A stretch of 64,000 nucleotides of DNA, from assembly GCA_004794785.1 (NCBI GenBank), contig SJOL01006493.1:5595-69594 (forward strand). The letters run 5' to 3'. The notes beneath the pieces are model-generated. The model saw only the letters and a program-made list of their open reading frames with translations, had not been told where the DNA came from and searched no databases. Made by a program: the position numbers and the translations under genes. The first letter of the stretch is position 1. The number at the start of each line of letters is the position of its first letter. Positions 38,173 to 49,089 of the stretch are shown here, one piece after another. The DNA comes from Opisthorchis felineus (lineage: Eukaryota > Platyhelminthes > Trematoda > Opisthorchiida > Opisthorchiidae).

Positions 38173-38618
38173 GGTGGTTGTCGATCTGTTCGCGGAGCTT
38201 GGAAGATGGCTTGCAAAAGTTACCTTACCAAATGGGGAGACATCATCCGTACTCGGTCGACTGGGTTGAGTGGGCTGGAAGGACCGACGCTGGGTCATGT
38301 CTTGCGTCCTAGTATTATGGTGGCTAAGTTTCATCCAGTCTGACCAAAATAGCGTTTGTTGCAGTCAATATATTGAAGTTCGTAGATGGATTTTGTTTCC
38401 TTCATTGCATCCAGCCTTCCCTTTGATTTCGAAAGGCTTCCTCTCATGGCGTTTATCTCAATGTGCCTTCTCAAGGCGAATTTATTCACCCAGCCTTGCG
38501 CCAACAATGCCTCTCCTACTGGGCACGAAAAGTTCGCAATCTACATTTCAAGCTTGCTGGACAGACCAGAAACCAAGCACCTTACCCGGGCTGCCCATAT
38601 TCCACAACATCGCCAAGT
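38173..38618. repeat. Larger, diverged foldback element (arms 38173-38262 and 38524-38618)
   Basis: The left arm (TGTTCGCGGAGCTTGG, GACATCATCCG) and right arm (GCTTGCTGGACAGACCAG, GCCCATATTCCACAACATCG) match the arms and outer flank of the 18.06-kb element in opposite orientations. They enclose about 260 bases of unrelated interior. This suggests a terminal-inverted-repeat element, of which the 18-kb copy has almost no interior. No transposase frame is visible, so it would be non-autonomous. Confidence 0.6.
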
Positions 38619-39111
38619 GATCTTTGGCTCTGATCTGTCCCCGTTGGTACTCAGGTCAGCTATGACCTTCTCTGTGTTCCCCGCTCTGACCTAGGTTGAC
38701 CCGGCTCTACGAGAGTTCTGTTTCCTTGATCCTTTGTTAACTATTCAGATCCCAATGGTTATTCTGGTGAAGCCTTTGGTCCTTATAAGTTGTAGTGTGT
38801 AGACTTGGCCCAGTTCGACATGTTGCGCAACTGAATCAACCATAAAATACCAGGCTTACGAGAATTCTATCGATGGTCCTGTTTCTCCCTGTTTCAATCA
38901 CAAATAAACGTCATGTTGAGGTATCAGTGGGTTCTGAACATATGCACGCCAATACTGAACGCAATTCTACGTAAAAGGAGCACCTTTTCGCCTTGCAACA
39001 GACGGCTGACGATAACTTCTCGACTGGTGACAGAACTTTCGTAACCTAACTGACCAAATCAGTTAACAAACCAACGGCCAGGTTGTGACGATGCAGAGAA
39101 AAGGAGCTTCA

Positions 39112-39149
39112 TAATACTACTGCTACTGCTACTACTACTACTACTACTG

Positions 39150-39202
<53 letters not shown>
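39112..39202 (+). repeat. Trinucleotide microsatellite (ACT/GCT then TAA)
   Basis: About ten units of ACT or GCT pass directly into about twenty units of AAT with one interruption. It is a compound simple repeat next to two SINE-like copies. Confidence 0.97.
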
Positions 39203-39339
39203 GGATCAGCTGCTCTACCATCCGAAATTCCATTTGACCCTAGGTAATTCCGAAAGAGTAGATATTTTGGAACAAATTCTAGACCAGTTTTCCAGCTTTC
39301 TTATTTGCTGTGGGCAATTGTGCTATCTGTAGTATTCGC

Positions 39340-39590
39340 GTTCACATCACGCTCGTTTGAACGGTCATCCTTCTGTCCTGGAGCAGTTATTCTGGTGAGT
39401 CCACACCATAGTGGGAAAGCACTGGACTCGAGGTTTGTCTTTAACACAGGTCATCGTCACTGCATATCCTTTGCCGTGCCGAAAACCTGACATGCACCAC
39501 CAACACGCGCTGGACGCACCCGAATTATCACGGTTGTCCACGCTTGAGTGATGTGATGAGGTTGCTCGACGCAGCATGTTTCAAGCGTCC
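39340..39590 (-). repeat. SINE-like element, antisense copy of a head-to-head pair
   Basis: The reverse complement contains CTCATCACATCACTCAAGCG, GTGCGTCCAGCGCG and, further on, CGAGTCCAGTGCTTTCCCAC then TGGTGTGGACTCACCAG and AGGACAGAAGGATGACCG. These follow the same order as the sense copy beginning at 39595. Confidence 0.75.
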
Positions 39591-39594
39591 GTGG

Positions 39595-39915
39595 CGCTAC
39601 TTGACTGGCTGGTCAGTCGATCGACACAACCAGTGCAGTTACTGGGTCGTCGTTCGAGGCGTCGGGCAAACCAGTTACATAGACCAGGCGTGAACACGTT
39701 TGCCTGTTCAGAGGTGAAAATTCATGTGTCCAGCGTGCGCTGTTGGAGTAGTGGTAACACGCTCACCTCGAACGTCAGATGTCTAGAGTTCAAACCCAAC
39801 CACGGCCAAGGTTATGCACCGCTGATGACCTGTGATAAGAGTGAACCTCCAGTCCAGTGCTTCCCCCTTTGGTGCGGCCTCACAATTGAGCCAGAACAGG
39901 ATGACAGGTGTTCAT
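39595..39915 (+). repeat. SINE-like element, fullest copy (tRNA-related)
   Basis: Blocks in order are TCAGTCGATCGACACAACC, a TGGGTCGTCGTTCGAGGCG block, GGCGTGAACACGTTTGCC, then a tRNA-like stretch (GAGTAGTGGTAACACGCTC to GAGTTCAAACCC, a B-box match), GTCCAGTGCTTCCCCC and CCAGAACAGGATGACAGG. This is the best copy for defining the family. The element ends about 39915 without a poly(A) tail. Confidence 0.8.
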
Positions 39916-41112
39916 ACGCGCGCAGTGTGAATGCGAACTTTATATTTGCGTTTGGAATGGAGTGGCGTTGTCTGAATGCATGAGATTTGCCCTCATAGGT
40001 TTGACAATATGGTATTGAACGATGTAATCACGTCATAACTCTGTGTCTATTGTTTAAGATTCTGCATTTTACCTGTATTATAAAATGTGCGTAACGGTTA
40101 AGCTGGATGGTTTATATCCACTATCGACACAGATACACTAACTTCGGGATACTTGTTGGAGCCGTATAGGAAAACTCAAACTCGTCTGGGTAAGAAGAAC
40201 ACTATTGGCATGTTATGGCGTTTTAATGAATATGATTTTAGATCAGTGGAAAAAAGTTTTACCTATGAAGGTCAGTCCGGAGTCCCTCAAGAACTACAAC
40301 GATAGTGGGATGCGCTTGACGTTTATGGACAGTCCAGTATAATGTATACGACGACGAAGAAACCCATTTACATAATTTTATGAATAGGTTGGGTGTAGAC
40401 TGTGATGCTGAGTAGCGTAACTCATCCTCTTCCCCTACGGTTAGAACAATTCTATTTTTCCTGAGAAATACTGCAACCAAAGCGCATTTTGGCTTCGGGT
40501 TTTATTGGTTAATGTAAAAGTGTTCGGCAAGGTAAAAGAAATAGTAAAATCTAATGCCCGTAACCATCCAGGAACAATACTCTGATAACCTTCTTGATGC
40601 GAGCCTGCTGACTTCCTACCTCATGCTCGAACAGCATGAAATTTAAATTTTCACCAATGCGTTTTTTAAAACAGCTGAATTCACTGGTGAGTTTCTTCGT
40701 CATTCAAATCCCATTCTTCCAATACCAGCGCTGGATTCCGAAGTTTTTTCATGACCCAGATTTAAAAAGTGCATCTTGGTAGATTTTTCAGTCGGTAAAG
40801 AAATAGGGTGTCACGCCTCCCCCGGGGTGAATCTGGATCAACATTTTGGATGACTGCAGTTGGATATGGTATCCTGAAAACAGCAGTGGTTGCTACACTT
40901 TTTCACTTTTTCGGCGTACACGACATCTTATTTAACTATGTAGCAAGTTTCCTAATGTTGCACTAGTTCGGAGGTATAGCAGAAAGCTCGAGAGTAGGCG
41001 ATCCTGAAGCTCAGTGGGGTCTGACCATTTAAGCGAATTTCCACATGATGGCAGAAATATACTGCTAACCAAATCCTACCAATCTTTTGACAAACGGGGT
41101 GTGCAGGCCTCA

Positions 41113-41377
41113 CTATAAGCTCAAGTGATGCAATCAATACTTGTAGGAATCTCTTTGGTAAACAGAATCTAGGTTGAAAGATCCCCACTCCTTGTGCTTC
41201 CGCAGGAGCCAGCATCTCTGTTCTTATTTTCTTTGGCGGCCTGGATGTTGCTTGGAAGATAAAACGAAATCTGTCAACACATTCATGGGGTTCTTTGTGC
41301 TTATCGCGTGAAATAAATTTCAGCTGATTGTGGTTTGGTATTGTCTTTTGTTTCGGCTCTTTGGGAGATGTATGCAC
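41113..41377 (-). CDS. Weak candidate exon, unknown product
   Basis: After GGAGTAG a frame opens at 41377 (VHTSPKEPKQKTIPNHNQ), is basic and hydrophilic at first, and could end at CTTATA|GTGAGG near 41113. It remains open to 40952 (141 codons). An open run of this size is expected about once or twice by chance in this window, and the acceptor has a poor pyrimidine tract. Confidence 0.13.
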
Positions 41378-44178
41378 CTACTCCACCCGATTTGTGACCG
41401 GAAGGACCAGCTTCACAAAGGCAAATATGCATCAAGGTGACCTAACCAGGAAGCCTGACTTCTGGTTCTAACTGTGATTGTGCAGTTCACCGATTTAATA
41501 TCACCGTAATTGAGAGAGCCATTCAGATACTGCCCAGGCACGCACGGTGTTGCGCATTTTCGGACTTGATGCAACCCTAATTTCACATCGCTTCATACTT
41601 CTTAAAGTTGGCTTCCTTAAACACTGAAGTTAATCGCGACAAGTTTCCAAAATAACCAGAGGACATATTATCGCGGCTCCGAAGAAACATAAACCGGGAA
41701 AGTTCTTGGTGAAAAACGACGTTGCCATAGCATCCACTAACGGAAGATGAACTCCCGAAGCAACCTGTACAGAAAAACTTGGGTCAACGCTATATAATGA
41801 ATAAGACAAGTGACTCATCAGATCCGAAGTTATTCATTCACATAGAGCAGACTTCAGGTGGAACGGTTCTTCTGAGGCAGTAACATCCAGGCTAGAAGAA
41901 GAGCTTTAGAAGAGCTTTCGGTACCGTTTGGTCAGCACTTGGAACCTGAGTTAGTTGAGTGGGAAGGTCTTCGCTTTCAAGATACTGTGAAATTTAGGTG
42001 AGTCATGTCCGTGGAATGATGTTTCATTACTCCCGCCTTGTTCTGTTCAGGCTGTGAGACTTACCATTTTAACTCTACAACAGTTCACAACTATTTTCAT
42101 TGAACCCGAACACCACTTGGTGGTTATGACCTGATCTTGTGGCGATGACCAGGCAGCTCAGCCATGGCTGCACTTGTGATGCAGACGTGCTCAAACACAT
42201 GTATGCACCCACCAAGCTTAGTTGGATGACGTAACTCAAGTCCTGTGGTCAAAATACAGCGGTCGGAGTTCCATTATCGTTAGTCTCACTTACAATGCTA
42301 AATTTGTCTCCGGTACGAGTTGTTATAATGCTCTTTAACACTGCAAATTATGGATTGCCCCGGGCCACACCGTAATTTTCTCCTACCTGAAGTTAGCTAT
42401 TTGACTCTTCAGGACTTTGTGCAAAATTTCCTAACATAAACCTGAAATCCAATTCCCACCAGCTGCACGGACTGTGCGCAGCCGGAGTTACCTTCATCGC
42501 CATATCATGAACTCCCTAAATGAGTTATGGGGATTAAGAACAAAAGGGTAACAAACCGGCGTAAGAACTATTGCTTGATTGACGGAGGCATGGCGTGGCC
42601 TGTTCACCCACAGACAGGTCTATCGGTGAGGAGCTTGGCCTTATGCCTTGAAAACTGCGAAAACGAATGCATCGATCGGTCACTAGGGCGGTTCAAATGC
42701 CTACCCCGTGACCCACTACAGGAACCCATCGACCATGGGCTTGTGAGGTTAGTTGCAGTGACTGCGTTTTATTGCGGTGCATTTGCATGTGTGAGGTCTA
42801 ACACACGGATCACTGATATGATTTAGATCTCTGCGGATCGGTGTCACAATCAAGTAAAGAAATGTTTTATACAGCTAAATACACCTGTAATCCTCAGCCC
42901 TATGTGGATGCCCCCGAGTTAGCGGAAATTTTAACGCAGAGATCGGATGGGCAGCCGCGAAGAGTGCTTTTCAAATTCTTCCCAGGCTGAAGAACACACG
43001 CCAATAGAATGCACAACATTGTGGACGCAACCAAACATCTCTTCGATTTTACGCACTTTTGCATAATAGTGCTAGTGTCAGACTGCGACTACCAGTACAC
43101 AATTTAACATCATTTAGTGGGTCAAGATGTGCAGGCCGGTAGGCGTTACTCGCCTCATTCGTCGTGGAGTTGGGTGGTTTGTGGTGATGTGGGTGCACAA
43201 GCTTTTCTCAGAGTGATGCACGTGATCAATCCTTTTCTGACCAAGAAGCATCTATGTCAGGAAAAACAAAAGGGCGTTTGATGCACAAAGTAGTGGATTC
43301 GTCAGTACCTATTCATGAGGTATTCAAACTTTTTTCTAGCTGATCGCCTAGCCAACATCCGTTGGATTAGTGAACGGTGCGCCTTCTGAACAAACTTATA
43401 AATTTGGCATTAGGCTCTGCGTGTCGGTCAGTACGTAACTCAACCTGGAGTTTAAGGCGCTCTCTTATCCCGATTGCACCACGTTTGATGAATGGGCCCT
43501 AACGTATCAACAGATAACTGATTCATCAATCTTAATCAGGCTCGGAAACTATGGAGGAAAAATAACTCCTATAGGGATGATAAGAGAAAATATTTCTGGG
43601 GAATTCTCAACAAAACTGAACGGCAGTCACTTGGTAACCACAAGTGTTACTTTCGCTGAGACTTAGCTGGCAAGCAGCTATTGTTGAGGCAAAAAGCCAA
43701 GAACAAGGAGTATGCCATCTGTTGTGAACAATTTACTATGGTTGCTCGTTGGAAACTAGCAATAACACCTAGTATGACCTACTGCTATAAGGGGAATAAA
43801 TATGATGTTGACATTGTGGACAGTTTTCTGGTGAACAAACATTGTACTTGTGAGACGCATCAGTAGATGTCTTCAATGTGTTAGCTGTCGCCTCGTCGCT
43901 GCTTTGATATGTTACAACAGGTCAGAACATTACCTAGATGCACCACATGGTGAATCATATCAAATAACTCGTTGATAACAATGGAGGAGGCCTTACTCAT
44001 GTCCACGGTGAAGCTTGTTAGAACAATATGCGTTACAGGGGTGGCGGGGTAAGTGCTTGAGAAAAATTGTGCCAACTCCAGCTAAATTTCAACCTGTGCA
44101 AATTGTCGAACGATGGAGGTCCAGAAATTTTGGGTATCTCTATGTACACATTTATCTTAAGGTTCGCGGATATCTTAC

Positions 44179-44268
44179 CATATTTCATGTGTGAATGGCT
44201 GTTCGTATTTTTATAATCTTCAAACACTGGTGGACTAATTTTATCGAAGCAGTTAATCCGGCGATTTC
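44179..44268 (-). CDS. Candidate internal exon, unknown product
   Basis: A 90-base exon lies between an acceptor with an ideal branch point (ATGCTAACTCTAG) and a strong donor (TATG|GTAAGAT), phase 1 on both sides. It encodes 29 residues (NRRINCFDKISPPVFEDY, HSHMKY). No neighbouring exon in matching phase could be fixed. An open frame at 44707-45026 on the same strand could belong to the same gene but is unproven. Confidence 0.22.
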
Positions 44269-46592
44269 CTAGAGTTAGCATATAGCTTAGTGTGTCAGTT
44301 TTGTCGGCCTGGCTGGATATGAGTTCGATGTTGCTGTCGTTTTAAAATCTATATCAAGACACGTGCAAGAGGCCTTCAAGACAAGTCAAATCATGTTTAA
44401 TTTCCTTACTGCTTTGTGACCTTAGGCTCGGACGTTTCCGTGCGTTTGCGTGAAATGGGGTCGATATAATCACCGTCTTTTCTTATTTACACTTGTTTAA
44501 AAAGTCCAAAAATTTGTCTTTGGAGAATGTGCGTAGAAATATTAGCGCCACCAAAAGACGTCTTGTTGACTTATTTTCCCAACATTAGCAGGCACCCGCA
44601 TAGATCATCATTCTATGTTTAGCTGGCCAGTTTCCTTTTCAGGTCTTATTGAGGTGGTTCGAGGATTTTGAAAGTAATATACACATCAATGTTTTGAGCC
44701 TCTCACTCATTTTAGGAGAGGTTTGAATTGCTCATGTAAACTTCTATATTCACTACCTATATTCAGTTTGATCAAGCTGATCAGAAATGCATACCAATTG
44801 TTGGTATGCATTCCCGGATTACAAAGGATAAATTCATCGAAATCCGAAACGAATCTTTGGGTTTCCGCCTCCAAACACTGAATATAACGTGCTGAACAAA
44901 TTATGTTCATAGCTACCGGCAACGCAGCGCAACATCTCGAAAGTTCATCCTCGTTTAGTAACAAGGTACTTGGTTGCTTAGAGTATTTTAACGCATTTGA
45001 TAAAAAACATCCTCGATTAGGTAGGCGGAAGCTTCATGCGTTCAACATATTGGTGCGTATTGCAGCAGACATCTACATGTAAACTTCCTATGCGGCAGCC
45101 CACTTGCAAGTAAATCTTCTGGGATGCAGCAAATGGAACAGATATAGAACTGTCACGAAAAAGCTCAGATTAGATGAGGAAAGTGAGTTAGCAACCTCGC
45201 AAACATAGGAAGTGTTTGTTCACATTCGTAATGTTTTCGGTCAGTCCACTTAAAACGCAAGCCGAGATTTCCGTTTTACACAGACAGAGTTGAACAACTT
45301 GTTATGTTTGTAATAGTTGAGCTAGTTGGGCAACAGGTTTGAATAACAGATCGAACAAAAAATTACGTCATATAGTGAAAACAAAAGAATGTTTGTCAAA
45401 ACTACTGAATGATACTCGAACGAGTTTCTGTCCTTGAAAGTGAATGCTTTCTGAGATTTTTAAGTGGTTATTTACAAAAAGCGAGATTACATATGAAGCT
45501 ATACAAAAACTTAAAAACCGAGAAAAAAGCGAAATACATATGAAGGTGAAGCAGTTTACTTGATGATAGTCACGTCTGAGTCCGGCATTGCCATATAGAA
45601 AACAGGCAATCAAGCTGTGCGGTGTAGTGGTTGATACGGTCCCATTGGTTATTTAAATGAAGCCAACGAGCTCCGTTGTTTTTGTGGTCTGAGTCCGCGG
45701 TGTACTGCGGCCTAATGGGTTCCTTAGGGAAAGTTCACGGCAGACTTCACTTTGATTAAATCCCTCTATTCGTTTGCGAATGTTCCGCGAGCCATACTGG
45801 TTGGACGGCTAGGTGTCTAGCTCAAGAAATCGTTAGGTACATGTTGGAAGGCCGTGCGACGATATGTGTAAAGGGCACACCAAGTCGAAAGAAACACAGG
45901 CTCGACCCAACCATTCTGTTCAGTTTGATAAATCGGATGTAAACGACTCTGTTTGTTGTGATATCTGCATTGTCGTTAAATAAGAGAATACTTTCATCAG
46001 ACGAACGGTGACCCTTCTAGTAAGCCTGTGAATGAATGAATGGAATGGAATAAATTAGTCATCTCTGATGATTGGTTAGAAAATCCTACGTCAAATCTTC
46101 GGGTTGCACACGAAAATTATTGCAGAGCTAAGAAATGATTTGCGACTTCTTTCATTCCAGGTTCGCACACGCCCGGGGATAGTAAGAAACTTGACAGTAC
46201 CGCAAAAGTTAAGTTGCTTCGGATCACGTATAATCTATAAATGGAGTGCCGTAACAATTCTAGTCAGACATAACACAGCTATCCATTAACCTGAATGTGT
46301 ATGTGATGACTGAAGTTTGCATACATCAAGATCTCAAGCCGCTATGGCTGTTGCGGTCTGTCAACCTTAATTTACAGCAATCTAGAAGGAGATGAGTTAT
46401 AGCTTCTCCACTCTGGTATAAAATAATACAGCAATGAGGTGTTCCAATGCACAATTTTCTCAAATATGTTGGTACATAATGTAAAGAAGCTGAGACGTGG
46501 CGTCGAATCGTACTCGGATTTTAAATTATAACAGCAAGATATAAAATGTAAAGCTATCCAGCAGCAACGTTCACAAAAATTCTAAATTTCCC

Positions 46593-46598
46593 TTTATT
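46593..46598 (-). promoter_or_regulatory. AATAAA poly(A) signal for the 46.8-49.0 kb candidate gene
   Basis: A canonical AATAAA lies on the minus strand about 180 bases after the TAG at 46774, giving a 3' UTR of roughly 200 bases. The signal is certain as sequence; its use depends on the gene model being right. Confidence 0.4.
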
Positions 46599-46773
46599 TA
46601 GTTACAGACTGAAAGATAAGACAAGTTGCAATTGCCTTTAAATTTTTGTCTAGTGGATCTCTGAGGGGTTCACTACCGTCTCCTTTTTACTGCATCCCTA
46701 AATCGAGTCGGTGAAACCATTTCCATCCGTGGACGACTACATACCATTTGGGACCTTTTAAACTGTTCTGCGT

Positions 46774-49012
46774 CTACTCAAGGGTAACAGTGCATTCATG
46801 TGACATTAGCGGGTCCATCACCCGCTTTTGAAACCGGCTAGATTTCTTATCTATTGCAAAAGATTTTGCAAACTTATTAACCAGCATGTCTGAGGAGGGT
46901 GAAGATGTTGCAGACTGTTCACGTTTCGGTGTCCCTATCCACCATCTTGCGTGGCATGCTTGACTTGCAGACAGCAGATGTTTCTTTTCAACTTGCTTCT
47001 CTGCCAGCGATCTCCCCACCTAATTTTTCCAGAGGTTAGGTAATAATAGCAACCAATAAACGGCAACTCATTACCTATCGAATAGATACGGCCACTTGAA
47101 CAGGCCACCAACTAGATTATTGGCTTACATTCACGAGTGCTCCTAAGTATGCACCCTGACGGATTGCGAAAAACTCTGACTGTGTAAACAATCGCTTTGT
47201 AGTGCAAAAAGTGGGTTTATTTGGTATTTTTGAAGGTAAACCATCCTGAAAGCAGTAAGCAGTATTGAACCATGGTACTGAGTGGTGTTCAAAGTAATAA
47301 GTTTGGTTTCGAAGTTGCAACTGAGGAAAACACAGGAACAGCTTCTCGGCTGTAGATACATCACTAAATCGAAGTTCGGAACAGACATCAAGAGCGGTGA
47401 TTTGTCTCAATTTTTTTAGGAGATAGAGTCAGATCGATTGGAACCGCTGATGGTTAGAGAATGTAGGCGTGCTTTAACTGATAGAAAGGGAAGCTAAAAA
47501 TGGCGCGAAGGAGTTGCAGTGTCAATTATCACAGAACGGACTAGCGGAGAGCACTCAAGTCCGACTTAAGTCATATGAGGGAAGTCTCGAAAGAAACAAA
47601 AACATCGTAAAAGGATCACTTTGGAAAATCGCTACATCCTGTTCTCAAATCCCGATATCTATTTGTTTATTCTCTCAGAAAACCGAGCAAAAAACAAAAT
47701 AAACTATGCCACATACGTTTGGCCGCATCACAGGGAGTGAAACATCGGGTAAAATTCTGATTTTAATTTCTCCCTCTTCCTTCAATTATCACCACAATGT
47801 TTTAATCCTATGGATCTTAAGGAAGCAATCTTTAGAATTAAGATTAGTTGTGAGGCATAAATTCTTCTGCGTTGCCTTAAGTGTCGATTTATAAGTAGAC
47901 TCGTTCGAATATTCAATGGTTTGATCACAAAGAATATCCAGAGCGACAGTACAATGCAAATGCACGGCAGTGAGCACCTCTAGAAAATAATATTGTGGTA
48001 ATATATCTGAGGAAATATAGTATCCGGATAGAACTTGTACAGAATCGACGGAGTGTACCAGTGGACTGATGCAAGAGAACGGCCACTGGAAATTACATGT
48101 ACGCCATAATATTTAGGTCGATTGTTTTCTTTCAGTAGTACTTCGCTCGTTTTTTCCCTTCCATCTTCTTCCCTTAGGTTAAGGTCGGCATAAACGCTTC
48201 GAACATAGCACCACGTTCGGCCTCACGAAGACCACTTGTATTTTAATACTTCGAGTTGGCATCTGCTGAATTTAAGCACTGTTGATCGAAAAACCCTTTC
48301 CGGATGAAAACTGATTATATTCAAATCGCAACCCACTTTAGTGCGTCCAGAAAATGTTGGAGTATGCTTCCTTAGTAGCAATGCGATAAACAGTTCGGTT
48401 ACGCAGCGAGAGCTGTGAATTTTAAAATCTTCCTGTTGCGATCCGCTTTAGTCATAGGTCAAAATACATGGAAAGCAACCCCTAAGTCTGCCATTTTTTA
48501 TAGTTGCTCAGCTGTATGCACTTAATCCGACGGAGATCCAAAACCCATATCCCTGGTAACGTCGTTCTGTTCATCGTGGAAGTAGATGAGTGGAAAGATA
48601 CCTGTCTTGTACTTTTGCAGAACCCTGTTTTGAATGATTATTTCTCCTTGCACAAAGAGAAAATCTCACTTAGATATAGAGACTAAAATTTAACCGAAGT
48701 TTTATATTTGGAAATGGAGGATAAACAGCCAACTAGGACATGCTTTTGAGAGAATTATCATTCGGCTGGATACCTGTGTCTCGCAGGTAAATTTTACCGT
48801 ATTTCTAAATTCACCACCAGTTCTTTGAAAAACGTATGGTAAGCGAGATGAACAACATGACTGGGTTGATCTCTGATAAAGCCCATCTTGAAACTATCGG
48901 AAAATTGATATAAAAACAAAGCAATCAGAGTATGAGGCATTCCAAATACTTCGGTAAAATGGATGTTGAGGAACGCCGAAGCGTGTCCAGAGGCCGACCG
49001 AGCTCGAGGCAT
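46774..49012 (-). CDS. Candidate three-exon gene of unknown function (join of complement 48798..49012, 47129..47405, 46774..47019)
   Basis: Three minus-strand exons join in phase (2, 0) into 245 codons ending in TAG. Exon 1 begins MPRARSASGHASAFLNIHFT, continues through IRDQPSHVVHLAYHTFFKEL and ends ATACG|GTAAAA. Exon 2 follows a CTGAC branch point and TCTATCTCCT tract, includes LQLRNQTYYFEHHSVPWFNT and FFAIRQGAYLGALVN, and ends AAT|GTAAGC. After a 109-base intron with CTAAC 20 bases before its AG, exon 3 (VGRSLAEKQVEKKHLLSAS, then a Ser-rich basic tail) ends 46774-46776. AATAAA follows at 46593-46598. A shorter exon 2 starting at 47320 after TTTTCCTCAG is also in phase. Upstream exons may exist. 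No family recognised; exon 1 and 2 look helical, the tail disordered. Confidence 0.4.
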
Positions 49013-49089
49013 GTGTGATAATTTTCTGGGCTGTTCTGGATTTTAGCGGTAATCGATGCAGCGCCGTAGAAGTCAAGTACTCCAAGTAC

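Noticed and set aside
40952..41377. 141-codon minus frame as a single-exon gene
   Set aside because: It has no ATG at the open end, an upstream stop adjoins it, and one or two such frames are expected by chance; kept only as a weak exon candidate.
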